From the NCBI GenBank assembly GCA_052170135.1, contig JBQNBC010000001.1:1-64000 (forward strand): DNA of 64,000 nucleotides, given 5' to 3'. The DNA comes from Wolinella sp052170135 (GTDB lineage: Bacteria > Campylobacterota > Campylobacteria > Campylobacterales > Helicobacteraceae). Shown piece after piece: positions 25,741 through 33,914 of this stretch. How positions within the stretch are numbered: the first letter of the stretch is position 1; each line of letters opens with the position of its first letter. The position numbers and the translations under genes were made by a program. Below the pieces are notes generated by a model. That model saw only the letters and a program-made list of their open reading frames with translations. It had not been told where the DNA came from and made no database searches.

Positions 25741-26709
25741 TTACACTTGTGCAATACTCAAATTTTCGCTAGTTTCTTGCACCATGCCCATTATCAAGCG
25801 TGCCAACTCACTTGGTGTAATCGGTTGCATAACATAGTTATTTTGCCTACCCCATGGTCGCCATCTAGTTGGATTTGTCTTACCAAGAATCGCAAGCGTA
25901 CGCACACCAACAGCACTTCCTAGATGAAGTGCACCACCATCTAGCGTAACAAATAGCGCACCATGTGATATTAGCGCGGCAAGCTCATCTAGATTTGCCG
26001 TTTTGACAAACTCCACATTTTCTGCGCGTGATAGCTCTGTTGCTAGATTGGAGTCATCTGGAGATGCTGTTATTACACACTTACTTGGGCTTAAAAGTGA
26101 AAAAAGTTCAGCAAAAGTAGCGCTATCTATACGATTTGCCTCTAGGCGGCTTGAGATGTGAAAAAATAGCTTTGAAGCGTGTGAGTTAAACCTCTCTTTT
26201 AATTCATCATTGATATGCCAATAAGGCAATTCTCCACTACTTTCCACACCAAGTGGTCGCAGACACTCATAGCACACCTCGACTTCATGCAGATTCTGCT
26301 GGATTTCTAGACGATGCGTGAAAGAATCCTCACCCTTTTTGCTCGCTACACCAATACGCATTTTTGCATTCGCTACACGCGAAAATAACTCAGCATTCCC
26401 AGAATATGCAATACGAAAGACCACGCTCACATCATACTTTTGAGTCCTTAGCCTATAGAGCATCACGCTCTTTTGAAAGAGTGCTTTTAGCTTATTTAAG
26501 ATTCCTTTCACATGTTTTGATTTTGTATAAACCCACACACGATTTATATTTGGATTCCCCATGATGGCACAAGCATTGTAGCTATTGACTACTATATCGA
26601 TTTGGGAATCTTTATATCGCCTTTTTAGTGCCTCAATAGCCGGCGTGGTGCAGACAAGATCGCCTATATTATCGTTTCTAATCAGCAAGATTCTTTGCGG
26701 TGATTGCAT
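25741..26709 (-). CDS. Glycosyltransferase family 9 (LPS heptosyltransferase-like)
   Basis: Transfers heptose to the LPS core in known family members. The 322 aa show the GT9 N-terminal signature ILLIRNDNIGDLVCTTPAI (acceptor-binding, catalytic Asp region). The C-terminal donor site reads VTLDGGALHLGSAVGVRTL, followed by GKTNPTRWRPWG. The start ATG at 26709 has AGGAGC 5 nt before it. It is divergent from msbA, so LPS core synthesis and lipid A export genes share a short 58-bp intergenic region. The exact acceptor (heptosyltransferase I, II or other) is unresolved. Confidence 0.85.
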   Translation of the reverse strand: MQSPQRILLIRNDNIGDLVCTTPAIEALKRRYKDSQIDIVVNSYNACAIMGNPNINRVWVYTKSKHVKGILNKLKALFQKSVMLYRLRTQKYDVSVVFRIAYSGNAELFSRVANAKMRIGVASKKGEDSFTHRLEIQQNLHEVEVCYECLRPLGVESSGELPYWHINDELKERFNSHASKLFFHISSRLEANRIDSATFAELFSLLSPSKCVITASPDDSNLATELSRAENVEFVKTANLDELAALISHGALFVTLDGGALHLGSAVGVRTLAILGKTNPTRWRPWGRQNNYVMQPITPSELARLIMGMVQETSENLSIAQV

Positions 26710-26755
26710 GCGAGCTCCTATTTTAGGCTTTGGGATAGATTCTAGCTGATAAGGC

Positions 26756-26761
26756 TATAAT
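26756..26761 (+). promoter_or_regulatory. Promoter -10 element placing the msbA transcript start at its ATG
   Basis: TATAAT ends 6 nt before the msbA ATG (26768). A start site 7 nt after the element falls on the A of the ATG. No Shine-Dalgarno is present in between, so a leaderless message is likely. Confidence 0.5.
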
Positions 26762-26767
26762 TTCGCC

Positions 26768-28462
26768 ATGAAACAATTTTTTAAACGATTTTTCCCATAC
26801 ATGAGGGGATATAAGCTATATTTTTTATATGCGATTATTGGGACAGCGCTAGTCGCTGGAGCTAGTGGGGCTAGCGCATATCTCGTAAAGCCAGTGCTTG
26901 ATGATATCTTCATCAAAAAAGATGCGACCATGCTCTATATTTTGCCATTTCTAGTAGTACTGGCGTATTTTGCTAAGGGTATTGGTGCATATATTCAGAG
27001 CTACTTTATGAACTATATCGGACAAGATATTATCCGCAAGGTACGCGATTCTCTGCTTTTGCGAATGCTCTCTTTTGAGATGGAGTTTTTTAACAAGCAC
27101 CGAAATGGCGAGCTAATAAGCCGTATCACAAATGACATAGGCGCGATACAGTCCGCCGTCTCAACGCATTTCGCCGATTATGTACGCGAGGGCTTGACTA
27201 TCATAGTGCTAGTAGGAGTTGTCATATATCAGAGTGCTGAGCTTGCATTTTATGGGCTTATAGCGATTCCCCTGGCTCTATATCCACTCATAGTCCTAGC
27301 CAAAAGGATGAAAAAAATCTCCAAAAAAACACAAGAGAAAAATTCAGATGTCACTGCGCGTCTAAGCGAGATATTTAACAACATTGAGCTAATCAAATCA
27401 AATGCTGGAGAAAAGCTAGAGGCTAGCCATTTCGCTAGTATAAATCGCCAACTATGCGAACTAAACGTCAAATCTGTAAGAATCTCGGAGCTAACATCAC
27501 CACTTATGGAGACACTTGGCGCAATTGCCGTAGCAGTCGTAATAGTAGTTGGTGGCTTCCAAGTCATAGAAGATAAGCTAAGTGCTGGGGAATTTTTCTC
27601 ATTTATGACGGCACTTTTTATGCTCTACACCCCATTAAAACGCCTAAGCGGAATCTATAACAAAATGCAGGTGGCTGTGGCAGCTGGAGAGAGAATCGAA
27701 GAGATGTTATCGCGCCAAAGTGCAATCAAAGACGGGGCTGATTCTCTAGAGAAAATCGAAAATCTGGAATTGCGCAACGTAGAGCTATTTTATGGCAATA
27801 AGCACGCGCTAAAAAATGTAAGCTTTGCACTTAAGCGCGGGGAATCGCTAGCTTTGGTTGGAGATAGCGGCGGTGGGAAAAGCTCTATAGTAAATCTCAC
27901 GCTGCGACTCTATGAGGCAAGTGGTGGTGAGGTTCTTATAAACGGGCAAGAGATAGCCAATTTTACACTTGATTCTCTCCGTGCGAGAATAGCTATAGTC
28001 ACGCAGCGAACTTTTATCTTTAATGATACGGTCGCGCACAATGTTGCATATGGCGAAAAAATAGATGAGGCAAAAATAGAAACAGCGCTAAAGAGTGCGC
28101 GGGCTTGGGAGTTTGTCAAAAACCTACCTGATGGAATTCATGCGCTACTAGATGAATTTGGCAGTAATCTCTCAGGCGGTCAAAGACAGAGAATTGCAAT
28201 CGCAAGAGCAATATATCGAAATCCGGATATTTTAATACTAGATGAAGCGACAAGCGCACTAGATAGCCAAACCGAAGAGGAGATAAAAGAGGTGCTATCA
28301 GATATTTTAAAAGATAAAATAGCACTAATAATCGCCCATAGACCATCTACTATCAAGCTAGCGGACAAAATTGCATGGGTAAAAGATGGGCAGATACTAA
28401 GCCTCGGTGATCGCGAAAGCATAACGCGACAAATCCCGGAAGTCTCAAGGATTTTTCACTAG
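26768..28462 (+). CDS. msbA: Lipid A / LPS exporter, ABC type (MsbA-like)
   Basis: Half-transporter of 564 aa that flips lipid A-core across the inner membrane as a homodimer. Six membrane helices occupy residues 15-310. The nucleotide-binding domain has Walker A GDSGGGKSS near residue 365, the signature LSGGQRQR near residue 470, Walker B LILDEATSALD, and the switch AHRPSTI. All ATPase residues are intact. Neighbouring LPS genes support an MsbA rather than a peptide-exporter role. A TATAAT so close to the ATG suggests a leaderless transcript. Confidence 0.85.
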   Translation: MKQFFKRFFPYMRGYKLYFLYAIIGTALVAGASGASAYLVKPVLDDIFIKKDATMLYILPFLVVLAYFAKGIGAYIQSYFMNYIGQDIIRKVRDSLLLRMLSFEMEFFNKHRNGELISRITNDIGAIQSAVSTHFADYVREGLTIIVLVGVVIYQSAELAFYGLIAIPLALYPLIVLAKRMKKISKKTQEKNSDVTARLSEIFNNIELIKSNAGEKLEASHFASINRQLCELNVKSVRISELTSPLMETLGAIAVAVVIVVGGFQVIEDKLSAGEFFSFMTALFMLYTPLKRLSGIYNKMQVAVAAGERIEEMLSRQSAIKDGADSLEKIENLELRNVELFYGNKHALKNVSFALKRGESLALVGDSGGGKSSIVNLTLRLYEASGGEVLINGQEIANFTLDSLRARIAIVTQRTFIFNDTVAHNVAYGEKIDEAKIETALKSARAWEFVKNLPDGIHALLDEFGSNLSGGQRQRIAIARAIYRNPDILILDEATSALDSQTEEEIKEVLSDILKDKIALIIAHRPSTIKLADKIAWVKDGQILSLGDRESITRQIPEVSRIFH

Positions 28463-28468
28463 CTGTGA

Positions 28469-28474
28469 TATAAT
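28469..28474 (+). promoter_or_regulatory. Promoter -10 element for cheV
   Basis: TATAAT lies 33 nt before the cheV ATG (28508), followed by the ribosome-binding site AAGGGG. It starts only 7 nt after the msbA stop, so cheV has its own promoter. Confidence 0.5.
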
Positions 28475-28507
28475 CGGCGATAATTTTATTTACGCGAAGG
28501 GGCAAAT

Positions 28508-29476
28508 ATGTCTAACCTAGCTAGCATCGATCAAGTAACAAACCTACACAGAAATAATGAGCTTCAGTTGCTCTGCTTTCGCCTCGACAAGGACAAGGAT
28601 CTGTATGCAGTCAATGTCTTTAAAATCCGCGAAGTCGTCAAATATCGTGGAAGTATCACAGTTATATCACACGATTCTGGCTCACTTGTTGAAGGGCTAA
28701 TTACAATTCGCGAACTTACAATTCCACTTATAGATCTAAAGAAGTGGTTTCACTACGACCCGCGTGTAAAGGATAAAAGCCTAAAAGAGTATGCCATCAA
28801 GCGCGAAGCAGACGATGATGACATAATTATGATTTGTGAATTTTCTCGCTGGACAGTAGGTGTAAGAATATACGAGGCGGATAGAATCCTAAATAAAAAA
28901 TGGACTGAGATAGAACAGAGTGCCGGGATCGGTGGGGCGACACAAAATAGCAAGCTAGTAAGCCGTACACGATACTTTGATGGCTCACTAGTGCAAGTGG
29001 TAGACATTGAAAAAATGCTTGTAGACGTATTCCCATGGATTGAAAATGAGAAAGATGATGAAATAAAGCAAATCCGCGAAATCAAAACAAATAAAGAAAT
29101 CCTGCTCGCCGATGACTCGCCGAGTGTCCTAAAAACAATGCAAAACATCCTCGATAAACTTGGTGTAGAGCACAAAGACTTTGTCAACGGACAAAAACTT
29201 ATCAACTATATCTTTGAGCCAACAACAAAAATTGAACATATCGGTATGATTATCACCGACCTTGAAATGCCAGAAGCATCGGGCTTTGAGGTAATCAAGC
29301 AGCTAAAAGGTGACCCAAGAACAGCGCACCTGCCTATTGTTGTGAATTCATCAATGAGCGGAAGCAGCAATGAAGAGATGGCTCGCTCTCTTAATGCGGA
29401 TGAATTCATAAGCAAATCAAACCCTATTCAGATAGAAGAGGTAATGCGAAGGTATTTAGAGAAAAATAGCAACTAA
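28508..29476 (+). CDS. cheV: Chemotaxis coupling protein CheV (CheW-receiver fusion)
   Basis: Couples chemoreceptors to CheA and is tuned by phosphorylation. The 322 aa have an N-terminal CheW domain (about 15-175, LCFRLDKDKDLYAVNVFKIREV). A C-terminal receiver domain (about 195-318) carries the acidic pocket LADDSPSV, the phospho-acceptor D251 in IITDLEMPEASGF, and a conserved Ser/Thr-Lys region (NSSMSGSS, then SKSNP). AAGGGG precedes the ATG by 5 nt. Helicobacters usually have several CheV paralogues, and this one is not assignable to CheV1, 2 or 3 by eye. A 10-bp hairpin follows the stop. Confidence 0.92.
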   Translation: MSNLASIDQVTNLHRNNELQLLCFRLDKDKDLYAVNVFKIREVVKYRGSITVISHDSGSLVEGLITIRELTIPLIDLKKWFHYDPRVKDKSLKEYAIKREADDDDIIMICEFSRWTVGVRIYEADRILNKKWTEIEQSAGIGGATQNSKLVSRTRYFDGSLVQVVDIEKMLVDVFPWIENEKDDEIKQIREIKTNKEILLADDSPSVLKTMQNILDKLGVEHKDFVNGQKLINYIFEPTTKIEHIGMIITDLEMPEASGFEVIKQLKGDPRTAHLPIVVNSSMSGSSNEEMARSLNADEFISKSNPIQIEEVMRRYLEKNSN

Positions 29477-29503
29477 GTGAAGAATCGGCTCCAGATTCTT
29501 CAC
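29477..29503 (+). terminator. Hairpin after cheV
   Basis: Arms 29477-29486 and 29494-29503 pair perfectly (10 bp) around a 7-nt loop, directly after the cheV stop. There is no long T run. It is a likely transcription end or RNA-stabilising stem. Confidence 0.5.
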
Positions 29504-29845
29504 CGAAATTACTCTCTTTCTTGAAATCTTTATCTAATCAAATCTAACATACCAAAACCCATCAAGCCTTGATTGTATTTATCTAAAAGTCGCTGATGAG
29601 TTTCCCACACACTTCCAGCAATAAATAGTTTCAGTATATATACGGGACTAGCTAGTAACAACTTTTAAAATAAACACAAACGCTATCTGCATAACTAATC
29701 CAAACAAGAATCCATGCCAAAGCGCACCTCAAGCGACCTAGCTGAATATTCAAGTAAAAATACAGAGAAAGTCCATGCATACCACACAGACTCTTTGATT
29801 GCAAAATAGCCATCTGTGCCAAAATAGAATTAGTTTTTCAAGCCC
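29504..29845 (-). pseudogene. Gene-free stretch with remnants of a decayed minus-strand gene
   Basis: No intact gene. On the minus strand, after the gpmI stop, one frame reads FYFGTDGYFAIKESVWYAW and continues to a stop near 29706. A later protein-like piece, AGSVWETHQRLLDKYNQGL, is followed by GFGMLDLIR and a stop near 29535. Stops and a frame change lie between them. This looks like an eroded short gene, possibly membrane-associated. I do not recognise it. Confidence 0.3.
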
Positions 29846-31333
29846 CTATCTAAGCTCAAACAATGCCCTATCCATCTCTTTTGGTATTTCAAGTCCCATG
29901 AGCTTTAGCACACTTGGAGCGATATTACTTAGCCCTCCACTAGAGATCTCCGTGACACGCTCATCACTCACAAAGCACCAAACATCACCCACAGTGTGAT
30001 TTGTCAGCATATTTCCAGCCTCATCACACATCTCTTCACAGTTGCCATGGTCGCTTGTTAGGACTACGGCATATCCACGCTCTTTTGCCAGGGCAAGGAT
30101 TCTCCCAAGTTCACTATCCACTGCCTCGACCGCCTTTATTGCCGCATTTATATTCCCAGTGTGTCCGACCATATCGCCATTTGCAAAATTAACAACAATA
30201 AAATCAAATCCATCACGGATTCCTTCCATGGTTGCTTCGCCCACCTCACGCGCACTCATCTCAGGCTTTAGATCGTATGTAGCTACATCTGGACTTTTTA
30301 TAAGTACACGACTTTCGTTATCCCATGGTGTTTCCACTCCGCCATTAAAGAAAAATGTAACATGCGCGTACTTCTCTGTCTCGGCGACATGCAGCTGACG
30401 CAATCCAGCTTTAGAGATGATTTGCGCTAGTGTTGGCTCTACTTTCTCCTTTGGGAAGAGAATCGGAAAGTCAAAGCTATCATCATATGGTGTCATACAA
30501 AGCACGCTAGGAGGTATAAAACCACCACGATCAAATGCCAAAAACTCTTGCGTGCCAATGCTACTTACTATCTCGCGCGCCCTATCACTTCGGAAGTTTG
30601 CAAAAATAAAGCCATCACCTGGCTTTATCCCCGCATGGCTTTCAAAGCTGACTGGCTGAATAAATTCATCTGTGTTTCCGTCTTCATACTGCGACTTTAT
30701 ATACTCTAATGGTGAAAGCTTAGAGCGCGATTCCCCAAGTGCCATAGCTCGCCAAGCCTGCTCCACGCGATCCCAGCGCTTATCCCTGTCCATAGCATAG
30801 TATCGCCCGCCAATAGTCGCTATAGTGATTTTTTCACTCACGATTCCTTCTATCTGTTTCAGAAATAGCGATGCTGAACTTGGCGAAACATCGCGCCCAT
30901 CGGTAATTAGATGGAGGGAAACATCAATCCCTAAGTGTTGTATAAGCTTCGTAAGCCCAACTATATGATCAATGTGCGAATGTACACCGCCATCACTAAG
31001 CAGCCCTGCGATATGAATTCTATTCTTGCCTTTTACAAAGTCCAAAAGCACATCATTTTTTGCAAGCGAGCCATCATCTAGTGCACGAGAAATCCGCACC
31101 AAATCCTGATACAGTATCCGTCCACTGCCAAGACACATATGTCCTACTTCGCTATTTCCCATCTGCCCTTCTGGTAGTCCGACGCTAAGCCCATGCGTAG
31201 ATATAAGCGAATGAGGGACACTAGCAAAAAGAGAATCATAAGTTGGCTTATTCGCATTACAAAAAGCATTATGTGAAGAATTAGGCTTGTGTCCTATTCC
31301 ATCAGTGATTATTAAAAGTGTCTTTTTGACCAT
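29846..31333 (-). CDS. gpmI: 2,3-bisphosphoglycerate-independent phosphoglycerate mutase
   Basis: Manganese enzyme interconverting 3- and 2-phosphoglycerate. With the chosen start it is 495 aa. The metal-binding D11 is in ITDGIGHKPN and the phosphoserine nucleophile is S61 in GNSEVGHM. Further metal ligands are seen in DGGVHSHIDH, TDGRDVSP, and the C-terminal TSDHGNCEEM with NHTVGDV. I start at ATG 31333 (MVKKTLL), because AAGGA precedes it by about 8 nt and the protein then starts with its first strand. An in-frame upstream ATG at 31405 adds 24 unlikely residues. It diverges from mraY. Confidence 0.94.
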   Translation of the reverse strand: MVKKTLLIITDGIGHKPNSSHNAFCNANKPTYDSLFASVPHSLISTHGLSVGLPEGQMGNSEVGHMCLGSGRILYQDLVRISRALDDGSLAKNDVLLDFVKGKNRIHIAGLLSDGGVHSHIDHIVGLTKLIQHLGIDVSLHLITDGRDVSPSSASLFLKQIEGIVSEKITIATIGGRYYAMDRDKRWDRVEQAWRAMALGESRSKLSPLEYIKSQYEDGNTDEFIQPVSFESHAGIKPGDGFIFANFRSDRAREIVSSIGTQEFLAFDRGGFIPPSVLCMTPYDDSFDFPILFPKEKVEPTLAQIISKAGLRQLHVAETEKYAHVTFFFNGGVETPWDNESRVLIKSPDVATYDLKPEMSAREVGEATMEGIRDGFDFIVVNFANGDMVGHTGNINAAIKAVEAVDSELGRILALAKERGYAVVLTSDHGNCEEMCDEAGNMLTNHTVGDVWCFVSDERVTEISSGGLSNIAPSVLKLMGLEIPKEMDRALFELR

Positions 31334-31444
31334 ATATAGAATCCTTAGATTTTTATTCACATACAAGATTGTTACGGTTAAAATCCTAGCGAAGTTTTTA
31401 TTCAAATTACCTCGCTAGCTCCCTAGATAAGGACAAAATGCCCA

Positions 31445-32503
31445 ATGCTTTACTATCTCCACCTAATCCTAGAAATAAACCTCTTTCAATATATAACTTT
31501 TCGTGCAGGAGCGGCATTTTTTATCGCATTTTGCCTCACATTGATAATCATGCCACGCTTCATTCAATGGGCAAGAAGCAAAAAAGCTGAACAGCCAATT
31601 TCAGAATTCGCGCCAAAAAATCATCACGGCAAAGCAAACACACCCACAATGGGTGGAATCGTATTTGTCACTTCGACGATTATTGCTACGCTTCTCTGCG
31701 CTAGACTAGAAAATGGCTATGTAATATGTGGGATTCTCACAATCATACTATTTTCACTAATTGGGCTGCGTGATGATTTTGTAAAAGTACTAAGAAGGAG
31801 CAACGCTGGACTTAGCTCACGTGCAAAAATGGCATATCTACTAAGTACAAGCGGAATTATTAGTCTTGCACTCTACTTTTTAGGATTAAATAGCGAGTTA
31901 TATCTACCATTTTATAAAAACCCAGTCGCGATAATGGGAATCCTAGCCCCAATCTTTTGGATGCTCGTACTGGTCTCAACGAGTAATGCGGTAAACATTA
32001 CAGATGGGCTTGATGGGCTTGCCACCGTGCCATCTATATATGCGCTAGTGAGCCTATCAGTGCTTGTCTATGTCACAGGGCATGCTGGACTTAGCTCATA
32101 CCTACTACTGCCAAAGATAAGCGAAAGTGGCGAAGTCGTCATTATCTCATCTGCCCTCGCTGGCTCTCTCATAGGATTCTTGTGGTTTAACTGCCATCCA
32201 GCGCAAGTATTCATGGGTGACAGCGGTAGCCTATCAATAGGTGCATTTGTCGCATATATGGCAATCATCTCCAAAAATGAATTCCTACTCTTTCTTATCG
32301 GCTTGATTTTTGTAATCGAGACTGTGTCTGTGATTTTGCAAATTGGTAGCTACAAAATGCGCGGCAAGAGAATCTTTCTAATGGCACCCATTCATCACCA
32401 CTTCGAGGTCAAGGGCTGGGCAGAGACCAAAATTATCGTGAGATTTTGGATAATCGCGCTAATGAGCAACATAATCGCGCTACTAAGCCTAAAGGTAAGA
32501 TAA
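31445..32503 (+). CDS. mraY: Phospho-N-acetylmuramoyl-pentapeptide transferase
   Basis: Integral membrane enzyme making lipid I from UDP-MurNAc-pentapeptide and undecaprenyl phosphate. The 352 aa contain about ten membrane helices. The family motifs are all present: the Lys/His-rich KNHHGKANTPTMGG, the acidic GLRDDFVKV, NAVNITDGLDGLAT, GFLWFNCHPAQVFMGDSGSL, and APIHHHFEVKGWAE near the end. Its stop overlaps the murD start by one base. Confidence 0.96.
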   Translation: MLYYLHLILEINLFQYITFRAGAAFFIAFCLTLIIMPRFIQWARSKKAEQPISEFAPKNHHGKANTPTMGGIVFVTSTIIATLLCARLENGYVICGILTIILFSLIGLRDDFVKVLRRSNAGLSSRAKMAYLLSTSGIISLALYFLGLNSELYLPFYKNPVAIMGILAPIFWMLVLVSTSNAVNITDGLDGLATVPSIYALVSLSVLVYVTGHAGLSSYLLLPKISESGEVVIISSALAGSLIGFLWFNCHPAQVFMGDSGSLSIGAFVAYMAIISKNEFLLFLIGLIFVIETVSVILQIGSYKMRGKRIFLMAPIHHHFEVKGWAETKIIVRFWIIALMSNIIALLSLKVR

Positions 32504-33696
32504 TGAAAATATCTCTCTTTGGATATGGGAAGACAAATAAAGCTCTAGCAAAACGCCTAGCGCCTTGCGATATTTACGATGATAGCTTTAGTGAAGAATC
32601 ATCAGATTACTATGGAAATCGTCTACTAAATCCTGCATGCTTTAAGCCAGAAGTAAGCGATCTAGAAATTACTACACCAGGAATCCCACCAAGCAACAAG
32701 CTAATAAAGCAAGCAAAGAATCTAGTTAGCGAGTACGATATTTTTGCCACATCGATGCCTTATAGTATCTGGATAAGTGGCACAAACGGCAAAACAACAA
32801 CAACAGAGATGCTCCAACACCTGCTATCTCCTCATGGTTCAGTGTATGGCGGCAACATAGGCATACCACTTGCTGAGTTAGACGAACAAGCCAAGATTTG
32901 GATTCTTGAGACTAGCTCTTTTACACTCCACTATACACGCTTCGCCCACCCCAATCTATATCTACTCCTACCAATAAGCGAAGATCACATCTCATGGCAT
33001 GGTAGCTACAAAGCATACATAGAATCAAAGCTAAAGCCACTAAGAATGATGCGCGATAAAGAAATCGCCATTGTGCCAAAGCGATTTTTAGACACAGCCA
33101 CAAACTGTGAGCTAATAGGCTATAACGATTCCTTTGAGCTAGCAAAAACAATGGGAATCGACACAGAGAAAATCACTCTCAAAGAACCATTTTTGCTCGA
33201 TGCGATACTTGCACTTAGTACGTACAAAATTCTCTTTGGTGAGATTCCATATGAGCACATGAGTAACTTTAAGATCGGCGCACACAAACTAGAAGAATTT
33301 TTCGACACACATGGACGACTATGGGTAGATGACAGCAAAGCAACAAATATCGATGCAAGTATCGCAGCCCTTAAGCGATACAGAGATAAGCGTATACATA
33401 TTATTCTAGGTGGCGATGACAAGGGCGCAGAACTAGTGCCACTATTTGATTTTCTAAAAAGCCTAAATGTCATAGTTTATGCAATAGGGAGCAATACGCA
33501 AAGAATCTCGACGCTATGTGACGCCACAATGATAAGCCATCAAGTATGTGAAGTGCTAGAAAATGCCGTGGAAAAAATCAAGAAGAATCTAAAACCAGGC
33601 GAAGTCGCGCTCCTATCCCCGGCCGCTGCGAGCCTAGATCAGTTTAGCTCATACAAGGAGCGTGGTGAACTTTTTCAAAAATATGCACTTTCTTAA
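32503..33696 (+). CDS. murD: UDP-N-acetylmuramoylalanine-D-glutamate ligase
   Basis: Cytoplasmic Mur ligase adding D-glutamate to UDP-MurNAc-L-Ala. Starting at ATG 32503 (MKISLFGYGKTNKAL) the protein has 397 aa, and AAGG lies 7 nt upstream. A longer in-frame opening at 32446 lies inside mraY and is rejected. Motifs: ATP loop ISGTNGKTTTTEML near residue 90, SSFTLHYT (Glu/His region), the DHISWHGS metal site, VDDSKATN, and LILSPAAASLDQF-like text at the C-terminus (ALLSPAAASLDQF). It is slightly short for the family (about 420-450), as in other helicobacters. Confidence 0.94.
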   Translation: MKISLFGYGKTNKALAKRLAPCDIYDDSFSEESSDYYGNRLLNPACFKPEVSDLEITTPGIPPSNKLIKQAKNLVSEYDIFATSMPYSIWISGTNGKTTTTEMLQHLLSPHGSVYGGNIGIPLAELDEQAKIWILETSSFTLHYTRFAHPNLYLLLPISEDHISWHGSYKAYIESKLKPLRMMRDKEIAIVPKRFLDTATNCELIGYNDSFELAKTMGIDTEKITLKEPFLLDAILALSTYKILFGEIPYEHMSNFKIGAHKLEEFFDTHGRLWVDDSKATNIDASIAALKRYRDKRIHIILGGDDKGAELVPLFDFLKSLNVIVYAIGSNTQRISTLCDATMISHQVCEVLENAVEKIKKNLKPGEVALLSPAAASLDQFSSYKERGELFQKYALS

Positions 33697-33718
33697 GCTC
33701 ATTTTTATCGCGTATCTG

Positions 33719-33724
33719 TATAAT
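33719..33724 (+). promoter_or_regulatory. Promoter -10 element for tRNA-Phe
   Basis: TATAAT ends 23 nt before the first tRNA base. It follows the murD stop by 22 nt and fits a dedicated tRNA promoter. Confidence 0.5.
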
Positions 33725-33746
33725 CACGCTCTTTTTTAATACATTC

Positions 33747-33822
33747 GGCTTGATAGCTCAGTCGGTAGAGCAGGAGACTGAAAATCTCCGTGTCGGTGGT
33801 TCGATTCCGCCTCAAGCCACCA
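33747..33822 (+). tRNA. tRNA-Phe (anticodon GAA)
   Basis: A full cloverleaf of 76 nt including an encoded CCA end. The acceptor stem GGCTTGA pairs with TCAAGCC (33812-33818), the discriminator is A33819, and CCA follows at 33820-33822. The D arm contains AGCTCAGTCGGTAGAGC. The anticodon stem GGAGA/TCTCC encloses the loop CTGAAAA with anticodon GAA. The T arm has GGTTCGATTCC. All stems pair. Confidence 0.97.
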
Positions 33823-33914
33823 TTTCTATCATTCTGTTAAACTCCAATTGCCTTTTCTCTTCATCAAGACGTAATCATAACATTACGCTTTTAAAAGTGA
33901 ACTCGCTACCAACC

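Noticed and set aside
31334..31405. 24-residue upstream extension of GpmI
   Set aside because: The family starts at the first beta strand (MVKKTLLIITDG), and AAGGA supports ATG 31333.
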